Counted from the stretch's first letter, positions 8,608-18,168 are shown. The stretch is DNA of 64,000 nt from Pseudomonas entomophila (GCF_023277925.1 NZ_CP063832.1:4446001-4510000); one strand, 5' to 3'. The notes: generated by a model not told the origin, from the sequence alone. Made by a program: numbers and translations.

Positions 8608-9351
8608 ATGAGGCCGTTTCGTCCGGGCTGGGTCCCGACCTTGGTGGTGCTCGCGCTGCTGCCGGGGCTGATCGCGCTCGGCTGCTGGCAGCTACGCCGC
8701 GCCGACGAAAAGCGCGCCCTGCTCGATACCTACACTGAACGCCAGATCGAGGCGCCGGTGGCCGCCGCGCAGTTGCGCCAGTTGCCGGACCCAGCCTTCT
8801 ACCCCGTGCACCTCTACGGCCGTTTCGACGCCGCGCACAGCCTGCTGCTGGATAACCAGCTGCGCGATGGCAAACCTGGCGTCGAGCTGCTGCAGCCCTT
8901 CCACGACCAGGCCAGCGGGCAGTGGCTGCTGGTCAATCGTGGCTGGCTGGCCTGGCCGGATCGTCGCGTGCCGGTGCGTTTCGACACCCCTGACCAGCCG
9001 CTGGCGCTGGAGGCCTCGGTGTATGTCGCGCCCGGCAAGACGTTCCAGCTCCACCCCGATTCGACCGAGGGCCGGTGGCCGCATCTGCTCACCGCCATCG
9101 ACCCGGCTGCGCTCTGGCAACAATTGGGCCGTGAAGGATTTTCCCACGAACTGCGACTGCAACCGGGCCCCGCCAGCTACCGGCTGGACTGGCCGGTAGT
9201 CGCCATGGGGCCTGAAAAGCACCTGGGCTATGCCGTGCAGTGGTTCGCCCTGGCTGCGGCATTGCTGCTGCTCTACCTCTATTTCGGCTGGCATCACAAC
9301 GACAAGGAGAACCGCCATGGCCGCCGCCACCCGTCCATTGCACGCACCTGA
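8608..9351 (+). CDS. SURF1-family cytochrome oxidase assembly protein
   Basis: SURF1/Shy1 proteins bind heme a and help insert it into subunit I. The 247-residue protein has the family layout: an N-terminal membrane helix with PGLIALGCWQLRRADEK, a periplasmic middle domain with LLVNRGWL and W-rich segments, and a C-terminal helix (about 205–230) ending in YFGWHHND. ATG 8608 (MRPFRPGWVP) places the first helix correctly. An open frame runs further upstream but lacks a signal. The 3′ end overlaps the next gene by 35 bases. It begins the second half of the oxidase assembly block. Confidence 0.92.
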   Translation: MRPFRPGWVPTLVVLALLPGLIALGCWQLRRADEKRALLDTYTERQIEAPVAAAQLRQLPDPAFYPVHLYGRFDAAHSLLLDNQLRDGKPGVELLQPFHDQASGQWLLVNRGWLAWPDRRVPVRFDTPDQPLALEASVYVAPGKTFQLHPDSTEGRWPHLLTAIDPAALWQQLGREGFSHELRLQPGPASYRLDWPVVAMGPEKHLGYAVQWFALAAALLLLYLYFGWHHNDKENRHGRRHPSIART

Positions 9352-9895
9352 GGGCCGCAAGGCCCGCGGGCGCTTGCAGTTGCTGCTGATCCTGTTCGTC
9401 GTGCTCGGGCCGATGATCCTTGCCACCAGCATGTACAAGTTGCAGTTCTGGGTGCCGGATGGGCGCAGCTATCACGGTGTGATGATCGGCAACGGCCTGG
9501 GTCGGGCCGACATTGGCATCGATGCCCAGGATGAACGGTGGCAACTGCTGGTCAGCGCCCCCGAGGCCTGCGCCGAAGACTGTCGGCAGTTGGTGTACCT
9601 GGCCCGGCAGATCCAGATCGGGTTGGGCCGCGACGCTAGCCGCGCCAGCCATGCCCTGGCCTCGGCCCAGGCGTTGGATGGCGATTACCAGGGCGTGCTC
9701 GAGCGTGAGTACCCGCAGTTGCAGCGCTATCCGCTGGATACCGCGCGCTACCGGCAAAAAGTCAGTGAGCCTGGCCCGCAGCTGTGGATCGTCGACCCCC
9801 ACGGCAACCTGGTGCTGCGCTATGACGCCAAGGTCAACGGCAAGCGGGTGCTGGACGACCTGCGCCACCTGCTCAAGCTGTCTAACATCGGCTAG
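9317..9895 (+). CDS. Membrane-anchored protein of the cox assembly cluster
   Basis: The 192-residue protein has one N-terminal membrane helix (about 18–38) followed by a periplasmic domain. AAGGAGA at 9304–9310 supports ATG 9317, which lies within the SURF1 gene, so the two are probably translationally coupled. The domain looks distantly thioredoxin- or SCO-like: CAEDCRQLVYLARQ resembles a CxxxC metal site, and LWIVDPHGNLVLRYD resembles the C-terminal strand of SCO proteins. A role in copper or redox steps of oxidase assembly fits this and the context. The assignment to a named family is not certain. Confidence 0.8.
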   Translation: MAAATRPLHAPEGRKARGRLQLLLILFVVLGPMILATSMYKLQFWVPDGRSYHGVMIGNGLGRADIGIDAQDERWQLLVSAPEACAEDCRQLVYLARQIQIGLGRDASRASHALASAQALDGDYQGVLEREYPQLQRYPLDTARYRQKVSEPGPQLWIVDPHGNLVLRYDAKVNGKRVLDDLRHLLKLSNIG

Positions 9896-9904
9896 GAGGC
9901 CGCC

Positions 9905-10978
9905 ATGGCCAGACCCGGATTCCGCCTCGCTGTGTTCGCCACCCTGCTGGCGCTGCTGGTCGTGCTGCTAGGGGCCTACACCCGGCTGACCCACGCCGGC
10001 CTCGGCTGCCCGGACTGGCCGGGTTGCTACGGCTTCATCAGCGTGCCCAAGACCGATGCGCAGCTGGCCCATGCCGAGCTGCATTTCCCCGAGCACCCGG
10101 TCGAGGAAGCCAAGGGCTGGGCGGAGATGGTCCATCGCTATTTCGCCGGTACACTGGCGCTGGTGATCGCCCTGCTCGCCTTCCAGGCCGTGCGTCGGCA
10201 TGCCCGCGATGGCCAACCCTATCGTTTGCCGCTGCTGTTGCTGGGGGTCGTGCTGGCCCAGGCGGCGTTCGGTATGTGGACGGTGACCTTGAAGCTCTGG
10301 CCCCAGGTGGTCACGGCACACTTGCTCGGGGGCTTCACCACGGTCAGCCTGCTTTTCCTGCTATCCCTGCGTCTATCCCGGGCCTTTGCGCCACTGCCGA
10401 AACTGCCCCTGAGCCTGCGCCGTATCGCCGCGTTGGCACTGCTGGTGGTGATCGGCCAGATCGCCCTGGGCGGCTGGGTCAGTTCCAACTATGCGGCGGT
10501 GGCCTGCATCGACCTGCCCACCTGCCATGGCCAATGGTGGCCGGCGGCGGACTTCAGCAACGGTTTCCACCTCACCCAGCACGTTGGCCCCAACTACCTG
10601 GGCGGGCAACTGGACAGCGATGCGCGTACGGCGATCCATATCAGCCATCGCCTCGGTGCCTTGCTGGTGTCGCTGGTGCTGCTGATGCTCAGCTGGAAGC
10701 TGCATCGCAACGGCCTGGCCGGCCTGGCGTGCCTGGTACTGCTGGCGCTGGCGCTGCAAGTCGGGCTGGGCGTGAGCAACGTGCTGCTACACCTGCCGCT
10801 GGCCGTGGCTGTGGCCCACAACGCTGGCGGTATCCTGCTGCTGCTGAGCATGGTGTTGGTGAACTACCGCATCCGCGTGGCCGACAAGGTACGTGTCGGC
10901 CTAGGCTGGCGCCTCACCCCGGTGAGCAACGTCGGGCTCCCCCATCACATGAGGAATGATTCGTGGCGACGCTTCTGA
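9905..10978 (+). CDS. ctaA: Heme A synthase
   Basis: This enzyme oxidises the methyl group of heme O to the formyl group of heme A, which the aa3 oxidase requires. The 357-residue protein has eight predicted helices in two similar halves (COX15/CtaA family). Visible motifs include TRLTHAGLGCPDWPGCYG near the N-terminus, EMVHRYFAG, and IHISHRLGALL in the second half with its heme-ligand histidine. The cysteine pairs in the periplasmic loops (CPDWPGC and CIDLPTC) are present. GGAGG precedes ATG 9905, 9 bases after the previous stop. The 3′ end overlaps cyoE by 16 bases. Confidence 0.95.
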   Translation: MARPGFRLAVFATLLALLVVLLGAYTRLTHAGLGCPDWPGCYGFISVPKTDAQLAHAELHFPEHPVEEAKGWAEMVHRYFAGTLALVIALLAFQAVRRHARDGQPYRLPLLLLGVVLAQAAFGMWTVTLKLWPQVVTAHLLGGFTTVSLLFLLSLRLSRAFAPLPKLPLSLRRIAALALLVVIGQIALGGWVSSNYAAVACIDLPTCHGQWWPAADFSNGFHLTQHVGPNYLGGQLDSDARTAIHISHRLGALLVSLVLLMLSWKLHRNGLAGLACLVLLALALQVGLGVSNVLLHLPLAVAVAHNAGGILLLLSMVLVNYRIRVADKVRVGLGWRLTPVSNVGLPHHMRNDSWRRF

Positions 10979-11862
10979 GCACGGAACGCCAACGCGCTGG
11001 CTGGCGCGACTACATGGAGTTGACCAAGCCCAAGGTGGTGGTGCTGATGCTGATCACCTCGCTGGTGGGCATGTTTCTCGCCACTCGCGCTGGCGTCGCC
11101 TGGAACGTGCTGCTGTTCGGCAATCTGGGGATCGGCCTGTGCGCGGGGGGCGCGGCGGTGGTCAACCACGTGGTGGACCGGCGCATCGACGCGCTGATGG
11201 CCCGCACCCACAAACGCCCGTTGGCCCAGGGCCGGGTCGCGCCGCTGCCGGCCCTGGCCTTCGCCTTGCTGTTGGCGGTGATGGGCTTGGTTTTGCTGCT
11301 GGCATTCACCAATACCCTGACCGCCTGGCTGACCCTGGCGTCGCTGTTGGGTTATGCGGTGCTCTACACCGGCTTTCTCAAGCGCGCGACGCCGCAGAAC
11401 ATCGTGATCGGCGGCCTGGCCGGTGCGGCCCCGCCGTTGCTGGGCTGGGTGGCGGTGAGCGGGCATGTGGGCGCCGAGCCGCTGTTGCTGGTGCTGATCA
11501 TCTTCGCCTGGACCCCACCGCACTTCTGGGCCTTGGCCATCCACCGCAAGGCCGAGTACGAAAAAGCCGATATTCCCATGCTGCCGGTGACCCATGGCGA
11601 GCGCTACACTGCGCTGCATATCCTGCTCTATACCCTGATTCTGCTGGCTGTCAGCCTGTTGCCCTATGCCATCCACATGAGCGGCCCGCTCTACCTGGCC
11701 TGTGCCCTGGCCCTGGGCCTGCGCTTCCTGCACTGGGCCTGGGTGTTGTACCGTGGCACCCGGCCGCACGCGGCGATCAAGACGTTCAAGTACTCTATCG
11801 GCTACCTGTTCGCCCTGTTCATCGCGCTGCTCGTTGACCACTACCTGCTGTTGAACCTATGA
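10963..11862 (+). CDS. cyoE: Protoheme IX farnesyltransferase (heme O synthase)
   Basis: This enzyme transfers a farnesyl group to heme B, giving heme O, the substrate of the ctaA product encoded just upstream. The 299-residue membrane protein belongs to the UbiA prenyltransferase fold. The first motif is NHVVDRRIDALMARTHKRPL, with the Asp-rich Mg-pyrophosphate site. The second is YEKADIPMLPVTHG. The start is GTG 10963, supported by GAGGA at 10951–10955. The gene overlaps ctaA by 16 bases and the SCO1 gene by 4 bases (ATGA). It is also called ctaB; many pseudomonads have another copy in the cyo cluster. Confidence 0.95.
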   Translation: MATLLSTERQRAGWRDYMELTKPKVVVLMLITSLVGMFLATRAGVAWNVLLFGNLGIGLCAGGAAVVNHVVDRRIDALMARTHKRPLAQGRVAPLPALAFALLLAVMGLVLLLAFTNTLTAWLTLASLLGYAVLYTGFLKRATPQNIVIGGLAGAAPPLLGWVAVSGHVGAEPLLLVLIIFAWTPPHFWALAIHRKAEYEKADIPMLPVTHGERYTALHILLYTLILLAVSLLPYAIHMSGPLYLACALALGLRFLHWAWVLYRGTRPHAAIKTFKYSIGYLFALFIALLVDHYLLLNL

Positions 11863-12491
11863 CCCGAACCCAGAAAACCGTCTTCATCCTCGTTGCCGTG
11901 GTCGCGCTGATCATGGGCCTGACCGTCAACAAGGTGCTCAGTGACCGCGGTCAGCTGAACCCTACCGAACTGATCGACGCCGGCATCATCCTGCTGCCCC
12001 AGAGCCGCACGGTGCCGGACGTGAAGATGACCGACCAGAACGGTCAGCCCATCGCGCTGGACCAGCTCAAGGGCAAATGGTCGCTGTTGTTCTTTGGTTA
12101 CACCTACTGCCCGGACATTTGTCCGACCACCCTCGCCCAGCTGCGCCAGGTGAAGAGCGAGCTGCCCAAGGAGGCCGTCGAGCGCCTGCAGGTTGTGTTG
12201 GTCAGCGTGGACCCTAACCGTGACACGCCGAACCAGCTCAAGCAGTACCTGGGCTATTTCGACAAGGATTTCGTCGGGGTGGCGGGGTCGATCGAGGATA
12301 CCCAGAAACTGGCCAATGCCTTGAGCATCCCGTTCATTCCGGCCGATACCAGCAAGCCGGGCTACACCGTGGACCACAGCGGCAACCTGGCGGTGGTCGG
12401 GCCGGATGGGCGCCAGCGCGGGTTCATTCGCGCGCCGTTCAATAACCAGAAGCTGGTGGCGCAGTTGCCGGGGCTGGTCAAGCGCGATTGA
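11859..12491 (+). CDS. SCO1/SenC-family copper chaperone
   Basis: SCO proteins deliver copper to, or reduce, the CuA site of subunit II. The 210-residue protein has an N-terminal membrane anchor (about 5–25) and a thioredoxin-fold domain with the copper-binding CPDIC at 84–88 and the third ligand H173 in VDHSG. The start overlaps the cyoE stop codon (ATGA), so the two are coupled. It is the last gene of the assembly block, and a long palindromic terminator follows directly. Confidence 0.94.
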   Translation: MTRTQKTVFILVAVVALIMGLTVNKVLSDRGQLNPTELIDAGIILLPQSRTVPDVKMTDQNGQPIALDQLKGKWSLLFFGYTYCPDICPTTLAQLRQVKSELPKEAVERLQVVLVSVDPNRDTPNQLKQYLGYFDKDFVGVAGSIEDTQKLANALSIPFIPADTSKPGYTVDHSGNLAVVGPDGRQRGFIRAPFNNQKLVAQLPGLVKRD

Positions 12492-12508
12492 GCCGGCACT
12501 GAAAGCAT

Positions 12509-12568
12509 CGCGGATAAACCCGCCCCTACAGGTTCAGCGCTGGCCCTGTAGGGGCGGGTTTATCCGCG
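12509..12568. terminator. Perfect 24-bp-arm palindrome between SCO1 and metQ
   Basis: The arms 12509–12532 and 12545–12568 are exact reverse complements with a 12-base loop. Each arm holds the TCGCGGATAAACCCGC…CCTACAGG unit repeated elsewhere in this window. It separates convergent genes and should terminate both. Confidence 0.8.
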
Positions 12569-12596
12569 AAGCGTGTAACGTTATCTGCCTGTTGGC

Positions 12597-13367
12597 TTAG
12601 AACGCCGGAATCACCGCGCCTTTGTACTTCTCGGTGATGAACTGCTTCACCTCAGGCGAGTGCAGGGCCGCGGCCAGCTTCTTCATGGCATCCGCGTCCT
12701 TGTTGTCCGGACGGGCCACCAGGATGTTCACGTAAGGCGAGTCGCTGCCTTCGATGACCAGCGCATCCTTCTCCGGGTTCAGCTTGGCCTCAAGCGCATA
12801 GTTGGTGTTGATCAGCGCCAAGTCCACTTGAGTCAGCACACGCGGAATGGTCGCCGCTTCCAGCTCGCGGAACTTCAGCTTCTTGTCGTTGCCGGTGATG
12901 TCTTTCACGGTCGACAGGATGTTCTTGTTGTCCTTGAGCTTGATCACCCCGGCCTTGTCCAGCAGCAGCAGGGCGCGGCCGCCGTTGGTGGCGTCGTTGG
13001 GGATGACCACGGTGGCGCCGGAAGGCAGCTCGTCGAGTTTCTTGAGCTTGGTGGAGTAGGCGCCCAGGGGCTCCAGGTGCACGCCGGTGACGCTGACCAG
13101 CTGGGTGCCCTTGGCCTTGTTGAACTCATCCAGGTACGGCTGGTGCTGGAAGAAGTTGGCGTCCAGGCGCTTTTCCGCGACCTGCACGTTCGGCTGGATG
13201 TAGTCGGTGAACTCCTTGACCTTCAGCTCCACGCCCTCTTTGGCCAGCTGTGGCTGGACGAACTTGAGGATCTCGGCGTGCGGCACCGGGGTGGCGGCGA
13301 CGGTCAGGGTCTCGGCGTGGGCCGAGAAGGCCGCGACAGCGGCGACAACAGCAAGCAGCTTCTTCAT
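12597..13367 (-). CDS. metQ: Periplasmic D-methionine-binding protein
   Basis: This is the substrate-binding component of the MetNIQ importer (NlpA/MetQ family). The 256-residue protein starts with a signal peptide ending in AFSAHA (about 1–18). TPVPHAEIL near the start, YIQPNVQ, and the later INTNYAL segment are typical. Unlike many MetQ proteins, the signal peptide has no lipobox cysteine, so it is probably soluble in the periplasm. It is the last gene of metN–metI–metQ, 64 bases after metI. Pseudomonads often encode several MetQ paralogues, so methionine specificity is likely but not proven. Confidence 0.9.
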   Translation of the reverse strand: MKKLLAVVAAVAAFSAHAETLTVAATPVPHAEILKFVQPQLAKEGVELKVKEFTDYIQPNVQVAEKRLDANFFQHQPYLDEFNKAKGTQLVSVTGVHLEPLGAYSTKLKKLDELPSGATVVIPNDATNGGRALLLLDKAGVIKLKDNKNILSTVKDITGNDKKLKFRELEAATIPRVLTQVDLALINTNYALEAKLNPEKDALVIEGSDSPYVNILVARPDNKDADAMKKLAAALHSPEVKQFITEKYKGAVIPAF

Positions 13368-13431
13368 TGATCACTCCTTGTGAGGGCCGCGACGGCCCCC
13401 GAACGGGTCGGCCAGGCCGACCCCATTGGGG

Positions 13432-14103
13432 TTACTTACGGGAAAAGTGCACGACCAGCTTGTCGCCGACGCTCTGCAGCACCTGCACCAGCACCAGCAG
13501 CAATACCACGGTGACCACCATCACGTCGGTCTGGAAACGCTGGTAACCGAAGCGGATGGCCAGGTCGCCGAGGCCGCCCGCGCCCACCACGCCGGCCATG
13601 GCGGTGTAGGAAACCAAGGTGATGGCGGTGACGGTGATCGCTGCAAAGATGCCCGGCCGGGCCTCCGGCAGCAAGGCGTTGGTGATGATCTGGCGGGTGG
13701 TGGCGCCCATCGACTGGGTGGCTTCGATGATGCCGCGGTCCACTTCACGCAGGGCGGTCTCCACCAGGCGGGCGAAGAACGGTGTGGCACCCACCACCAG
13801 CGGCGGGATGGCGCCAGCGACGCCCAGCGAGGTGCCGGTGATCAGCACGGTGATCGGGATCATCACGATCAGCAGGATGATGAACGGCAGCGAGCGCAGG
13901 ATGTTCACCACCAGCGAAAGCAGCGCGTACACGCCCTTTTGCTCGAACATCTGCCGCGGTCCGCAGAGGAACAGCAGCACGCCCAGCGGCAGGCCCAGCA
14001 GCACGGTGAAGAACAGCGAGCCGAACAGCATGATCATGGTGTCGACGGTGGCCAGCCAGATTTCGGCCCAGTCGACGTTGGCGAAGAAATTCAGGGCGTC
14101 CAT
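13432..14103 (-). CDS. metI: D-methionine ABC transporter permease
   Basis: This inner-membrane permease has 223 residues and about five helices. The EAA loop reads IEATQSMGATTRQIITNALLPEA, the contact site for the ATPase MetN. I chose ATG 14103 ([11 protein letters not shown]), whose A overlaps the TGA of metN. GGAGG lies 11 bases upstream. A TTG one codon earlier is less likely. The length and loop are usual for MetI. Confidence 0.93.
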   Translation of the reverse strand: MDALNFFANVDWAEIWLATVDTMIMLFGSLFFTVLLGLPLGVLLFLCGPRQMFEQKGVYALLSLVVNILRSLPFIILLIVMIPITVLITGTSLGVAGAIPPLVVGATPFFARLVETALREVDRGIIEATQSMGATTRQIITNALLPEARPGIFAAITVTAITLVSYTAMAGVVGAGGLGDLAIRFGYQRFQTDVMVVTVVLLLVLVQVLQSVGDKLVVHFSRK

Positions 14104-15110
14104 CAACGCAGTACCTCCATATGTACGTCAGCTGCCTTGAAGCGGGCGAACGCCGCTTCCATGTCTCCGCCGATCAGGGCGAGGGTGAGCTGGCCATAGG
14201 GGACATCCTTGATGCGGTCGATGCGCCCGGCGAGGATGCTGTAGTCCACACCGGTCTCGCGGGCCACGGTGCCCAGCAGCGGCGCGTAGGTGGCGTCGCC
14301 TTGGAAGGTCAGGCGCACGATGCGGCCCGGTACGTGGGCGAAGTCGTCACGTTGCTCGCCTTCGTCGACCTGCTCGTCTTCCTGGACGAAGCGTTTGGTG
14401 GTCGGGTGCTCAGGGTGCAGGAACACCTCGGCGACCGGCCCCTGTTCGACGATATGCCCGGCGTCCATTACCGCCACGCGGTCACAGACCCGGCGGATCA
14501 CGTCCATCTCATGGGTGATCAGCACGATGGTCAGCTTCAGCTCGCGGTTGATCTCGGCCAGCAGTTGCAGCACCGAGGCGGTAGTCTGCGGGTCGAGGGC
14601 GCTGGTGGCTTCGTCGCACAGCAGGATCTTGGGGTTGGTGGACAGCGCGCGGGCAATGCCGACCCGCTGCTTCTGCCCGCCCGACAGCTGTGCCGGGTAC
14701 TTCCTGGCGTGGTCCTGCAGGCCGACGCGGGCCAGCAGTTGGGTGACGCGCTTGTCGATTTCGCCACGGGACAGCTCGCCGGCCAGCACCAGCGGCAGGG
14801 CGACGTTGTCGGCGACGGTCTTCGAGGCCAGCAGGTTGAAGTGCTGGAAGATCATCCCGACCTGCTGGCGGAAGCGGCGCAGCTGGTTCGCATCGAAGGC
14901 GGTGACGTCTTCGCCATCGACGATGATCTTGCCACCGCTCGGGGCTTCGAGGCGGTTGATCAGGCGCAGCATGGTGCTCTTGCCGGCACCGGAGTGGCCA
15001 ATCAGGCCGAACACCTGGCCATCTTCGATGGTCAGGCTGGTCGGGTTCAGGGCCGGGATATCCCTACCGTCGACACGGTAGGTCTTGTGGACGTTTTGAA
15101 ACTCGATCAC
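14103..15110 (-). CDS. metN: D-methionine ABC transporter ATP-binding protein
   Basis: This ATPase powers methionine uptake. The 335-residue protein has Walker A (GHSGAGKST), the LSGGQKQR signature and Walker B ([12 protein letters not shown]), then a C-terminal regulatory NIL domain (about 265–335) that in the family binds methionine and inhibits transport. The start is GTG 15110 (reading [12 protein letters not shown]), the normal N-terminus of MetN. Further in-frame codons upstream are ignored because they add no homology. A weak AAGG lies upstream. It is the first gene of metNIQ. The 111–150 bases upstream are AT-rich and probably hold the promoter. Confidence 0.94.
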   Translation of the reverse strand: MIEFQNVHKTYRVDGRDIPALNPTSLTIEDGQVFGLIGHSGAGKSTMLRLINRLEAPSGGKIIVDGEDVTAFDANQLRRFRQQVGMIFQHFNLLASKTVADNVALPLVLAGELSRGEIDKRVTQLLARVGLQDHARKYPAQLSGGQKQRVGIARALSTNPKILLCDEATSALDPQTTASVLQLLAEINRELKLTIVLITHEMDVIRRVCDRVAVMDAGHIVEQGPVAEVFLHPEHPTTKRFVQEDEQVDEGEQRDDFAHVPGRIVRLTFQGDATYAPLLGTVARETGVDYSILAGRIDRIKDVPYGQLTLALIGGDMEAAFARFKAADVHMEVLR

Positions 15111-15261
15111 TGAGCGAACCTTGTGGGGCGCATGGAATGTGGGCCAGCGGTTAGCCGGGGTCGCGCATTTTAGCCTTTTCCAATAGCTGTACTTATCATT
15201 TATTTCTGATTCGTCCAATCAATTGGGCATAACGCGACGATTGGTGCGCCTGATCGAACGT

Positions 15262-15284
15262 AATCGCGGGCTTGCCCCGCGATT
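15262..15284. terminator. Short hairpin between metN promoter region and lipoprotein gene
   Basis: AATCGCGGG (15262–15270) pairs with CCCGCGATT (15276–15284) around a 5-base loop. It lies 3 bases beyond the end of the reverse-strand lipoprotein gene and probably terminates it. No T-run is seen. Confidence 0.5.
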
Positions 15285-15286
15285 GA

Positions 15287-15994
15287 TCACTGCCGATGGG
15301 GAACCAGCACTACCTGCGCGGGCAACGAGCGCTGGATCTCATGCTTCTGCTTCAGCGCGAAACCGCTGTCGAGCTTGCGCACGCGTTTCTCCAGCAGGGT
15401 CTTGAGCCACGGGGCGTCTTGCGTGCGGGGCACCTGGAACACCACCTCGCACTGGTAATTGACCACGTCCGAGGCGATGTCATCGAGTTGGCGTCGCAGG
15501 GTGCGGCTATCGGTGGTCTTGAGCGCCACCACAGTGTTTGGAGCGGTCGGGTCGATCAGCCGTGCCTGCGGTTGCTTCTCCGCAGCCTTGAGCGCCGCTT
15601 CAGCCTTTTCCAGTTCAGCCTTGCGGGCATTGGCCATGGCATCGCCACCGGTCAGGGCCGGGGCTTTTGGCATTAGCGCCCGGGCGCGGGCCAGGGCGGT
15701 GGCGGCGGCATTGACGTCGCCCTTCTGCAGGACGATCTGGCTGCGGCGCAGATAGGCTTCGGCCAACTGCCGCTGGTGGGGCACAAGGCGTGCGTCGTCG
15801 GGTGACTGCGCCTGTAGCGCGGCGAGCTGGTCCTCGGCGGTGGCCAACTCGCTGGCGGCGATACTGTGTTCCAGCTGCTGCCAGGCATCCGGCTGGACAG
15901 GCGCCATCGACTGTTCGGCCGGCTTGCTGGAACAGCCGGCCAGGAACAGGGAAAACACGGCAACAAGCAGATAACGTGAGGCGAACGGCTTCAT
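15287..15994 (-). CDS. Conserved lipoprotein next to the zinc uptake locus
   Basis: The 235-residue protein has a lipoprotein signal with lipobox LAGC at about 18–21, followed by SSKPAEQS. The middle is alanine-rich and helical with tetratricopeptide-like or coiled-coil character (about 45–140, with many EDQLAALQAQ- and RKAELEKAEAALK-type heptads). A small C-terminal domain contains YQCEVVFQVPR. I do not recognise a function. In pseudomonads this gene sits between metN and znuB, and the same order is seen here. It is followed downstream by a hairpin. Whether it belongs to the zinc operon is unknown; 117 bases separate it from the znuB stop codon. Confidence 0.75.
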   Translation of the reverse strand: MKPFASRYLLVAVFSLFLAGCSSKPAEQSMAPVQPDAWQQLEHSIAASELATAEDQLAALQAQSPDDARLVPHQRQLAEAYLRRSQIVLQKGDVNAAATALARARALMPKAPALTGGDAMANARKAELEKAEAALKAAEKQPQARLIDPTAPNTVVALKTTDSRTLRRQLDDIASDVVNYQCEVVFQVPRTQDAPWLKTLLEKRVRKLDSGFALKQKHEIQRSLPAQVVLVPHRQ

Positions 15995-16111
15995 TCCTGC
16001 GACTCTCTATTTGCGCAAAAAGCGAGCAAGTCTACACCCAGGTGCGCACGCTCGAAAACAGGCCATACAGACCTTTCGCCCACGGAAAGGTTGCGCGCGG
16101 CCCCTGAATTT

Positions 16112-16894
16112 TCAGCGTTTGGGCAGTGCCAGGCTCAGCAAGAATAGCACCGCCGCACAGACCACGATCGACGGCCCGGCCGGTGTGTCCTTGAACCACG
16201 ACATGGCCAGGCCACCGCACACTGCGGTTACCCCCAGCAGGCTGGCGCCCAGGGCCATCTGCTCGGGGGAGCGGGCGTGACGTTGTGCCGCGGCAGCCGG
16301 AATGATCAGCAGTGACGTGATCAACAGCACGCCGACGATCTTCATCGCCACTGCGATCACCACGGCGATCAGCAGCATCAGCGCCAGGCGCAGCCCGGCC
16401 ACCGGCAGGCCTTCGACCATTGCCAGTTCCTCGTGCACCGTGACCGCTAGCAAGGGGCGCCAGAGCGCGGCCAGCAGCACCAGCACCAACGCGCTGCCAC
16501 CGAGGATCCAGGCAAGGTCGGTGCTGCTGATCGCCAGCAGGTCGCCGAACAGGTAGGCCATCAGGTCGATGCGCACATCGTGCATGAAGCTCAGCACCAC
16601 CAAGCCCAGCGACAACGTGCTGGGGGCGAGGATGCCGAGCAAGGTGTCGGAGGCCAGTGGCTGGCGCTGCTGCAACGTCACCAGCAGAATCGCCAGCAAC
16701 AGGCAGCCAATGGTCACCGCCAGCGCTGGGCTGACGTCCAGGGCGAAGCCCAGGGCCACGCCGAGCAGCGCGGCATGCGACAGTGTGTCGCCGAAATAGG
16801 CCATGCGCCGCCAGACCACGAACGAGCCCAGCGGGCCGGCGACAAGTGCCAGCGACAGGCCGGCAAGCAGGGCGTAGAGAAGAAAATCAGCCAT
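16112..16894 (-). CDS. znuB: High-affinity zinc ABC transporter permease
   Basis: This inner-membrane permease of the ZnuABC zinc importer has 260 residues and about eight helices (ABC-3 family, [20 protein letters not shown] at the start). I chose ATG 16894 (MADFLLYAL) because it gives the standard N-terminus and has GGAGAG upstream. It overlaps the znuC end by 8 bases, indicating translational coupling. In-frame codons further upstream are inside znuC and unlikely. It is the last gene of zur–znuC–znuB. Confidence 0.94.
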   Translation of the reverse strand: MADFLLYALLAGLSLALVAGPLGSFVVWRRMAYFGDTLSHAALLGVALGFALDVSPALAVTIGCLLLAILLVTLQQRQPLASDTLLGILAPSTLSLGLVVLSFMHDVRIDLMAYLFGDLLAISSTDLAWILGGSALVLVLLAALWRPLLAVTVHEELAMVEGLPVAGLRLALMLLIAVVIAVAMKIVGVLLITSLLIIPAAAAQRHARSPEQMALGASLLGVTAVCGGLAMSWFKDTPAGPSIVVCAAVLFLLSLALPKR

Positions 16895-17660
16895 GCTTGC
16901 AGTGCTCTCCGTGGACATGGGCGCCGGGGGCGATCACCGAACCGTGCAGGTCGTGGCTGTGATCATGATGGTGGTGGTAGACGGCCAGGCTCTTGGCGTT
17001 CTGGCCGAACAGCTCGACGAAGGCCGGGTCGTTGCTGACCTGCTCCGGGTGGCCCGAACAGCAGACGTGGCGGTTGAGGCAGACCACCTGGTCGGTGGCG
17101 CTCATGACCAGGTGCAGGTCGTGGGAGACCATCAGTACGCCGCAACCATGGCGGTCGCGCAGGCGAGTGATGAGGTTGTACAGCTCGGTCTGGCCGACCA
17201 CGTCGACACCTTGCACCGGCTCGTCGAGCACCAACAGTTCAGGCTCGCGCAACAGCGCGCGGGCCAGCAGCACCCGCTGCATCTCACCACCGGAAATGGT
17301 CTGGATCGGGCTGTCGATCACCTGCTCGGCGCCGACCTCCTGCAGTGCCGACAAGGCTGCCGCGCGGTCCACCCCAGGTACCAGGCGCAGGAAGCGCAGC
17401 ACCGACAACGGCAACGTGGCGTCCACCTGGATCTTCTGCGGCATGTAGCCGATGCGCAGCTTCGGCTTGCGCCATACCTTGCCCCGATGCGGCTTGAGCA
17501 GGCCGAGCACGGCGCGCACCAGGGTGGTCTTGCCGGCGCCGTTGGGGCCGATCAGGGTGACGATCTGGCCAGGCGCGACCGCCAGGTCGATGCTGTCGAG
17601 CACCGCTTCACCGGCAAAGCTGACCCCGACCTGCTCAAGGCGGATCAGTGCGTCGTTCAT
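16887..17660 (-). CDS. znuC: High-affinity zinc ABC transporter ATP-binding protein
   Basis: This is the ATPase of the zinc importer, with 257 residues. Walker A is GPNGAGKTT, the signature is ISGGEMQR and Walker B is [12 protein letters not shown]. The C-terminal tail is histidine-rich ([13 protein letters not shown] … [10 protein letters not shown]), which could hold zinc near the membrane. ATG 17660 overlaps the zur stop codon by four bases, so zur, znuC and znuB are one coupled unit. Confidence 0.95.
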   Translation of the reverse strand: MNDALIRLEQVGVSFAGEAVLDSIDLAVAPGQIVTLIGPNGAGKTTLVRAVLGLLKPHRGKVWRKPKLRIGYMPQKIQVDATLPLSVLRFLRLVPGVDRAAALSALQEVGAEQVIDSPIQTISGGEMQRVLLARALLREPELLVLDEPVQGVDVVGQTELYNLITRLRDRHGCGVLMVSHDLHLVMSATDQVVCLNRHVCCSGHPEQVSNDPAFVELFGQNAKSLAVYHHHHDHSHDLHGSVIAPGAHVHGEHCKHG

Positions 17661-18142
17661 GCCTTGCCCCGGCAGTTACCGCACAGGCCGACCACTTCCA
17701 CGGTCTGCGTTTCGACGGCGAAGCCTACGGCCTTGGCACTGTCGATGATGGCGCCGCTGATGCTGTCCTGCTCCAGCTCGATGGCCACGTGGCACTCACG
17801 GCAGATCAGGAACTGGCCCTGGTGCGCGTGCTCGGGGTGGCTACAGCCGATGAAGGCGTTGAGCGATGCGATGCGATGCACCAGGCCGTTTTCCAGCAGG
17901 AAGTCCAGGGCGCGATAAACGGTGGGTGGCGCGGCGCGGCGGCCGTCCTGCTCGCTGAGCACGGCGAGGATATCGTAGGCGCCCAGCGGCTTGTGGCTCT
18001 GCCACACCAGTTCCAGCACGCGGCGGCGCAGGGCGGTCAGGCGCAGGCCCTGACGGTTGCACAGCGCATCGGCCTCGGCCAGCGCGCTGTGGACGCAATG
18101 GGAATGATCGTGGGGGCGGTGGGCCAGCGGCGTGATGGACAT
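17657..18142 (-). CDS. zur: Zinc-responsive Fur-family repressor
   Basis: This regulator shuts off zinc uptake when zinc is plentiful. The 161-residue Fur-family protein has a winged-helix domain with [14 protein letters not shown] and [20 protein letters not shown], then the metal-sensing half with [15 protein letters not shown] and the C-terminal CGNC. The two CxxC pairs form the structural zinc site. The N-terminus [11 protein letters not shown] is histidine-rich. It is divergent from znuA and first in zur–znuC–znuB, so it is likely autoregulated from the shared 66-base intergenic region. Confidence 0.95.
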   Translation of the reverse strand: MSITPLAHRPHDHSHCVHSALAEADALCNRQGLRLTALRRRVLELVWQSHKPLGAYDILAVLSEQDGRRAAPPTVYRALDFLLENGLVHRIASLNAFIGCSHPEHAHQGQFLICRECHVAIELEQDSISGAIIDSAKAVGFAVETQTVEVVGLCGNCRGKA

Positions 18143-18168
18143 GGGCAGCGACGGTTCAGGATGGAGAC

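Noticed and set aside
14103..14106. TTG start for metI one codon upstream
   Set aside because: ATG 14103 overlaps the metN stop codon, has proper GGAGG spacing and gives the usual N-terminus.
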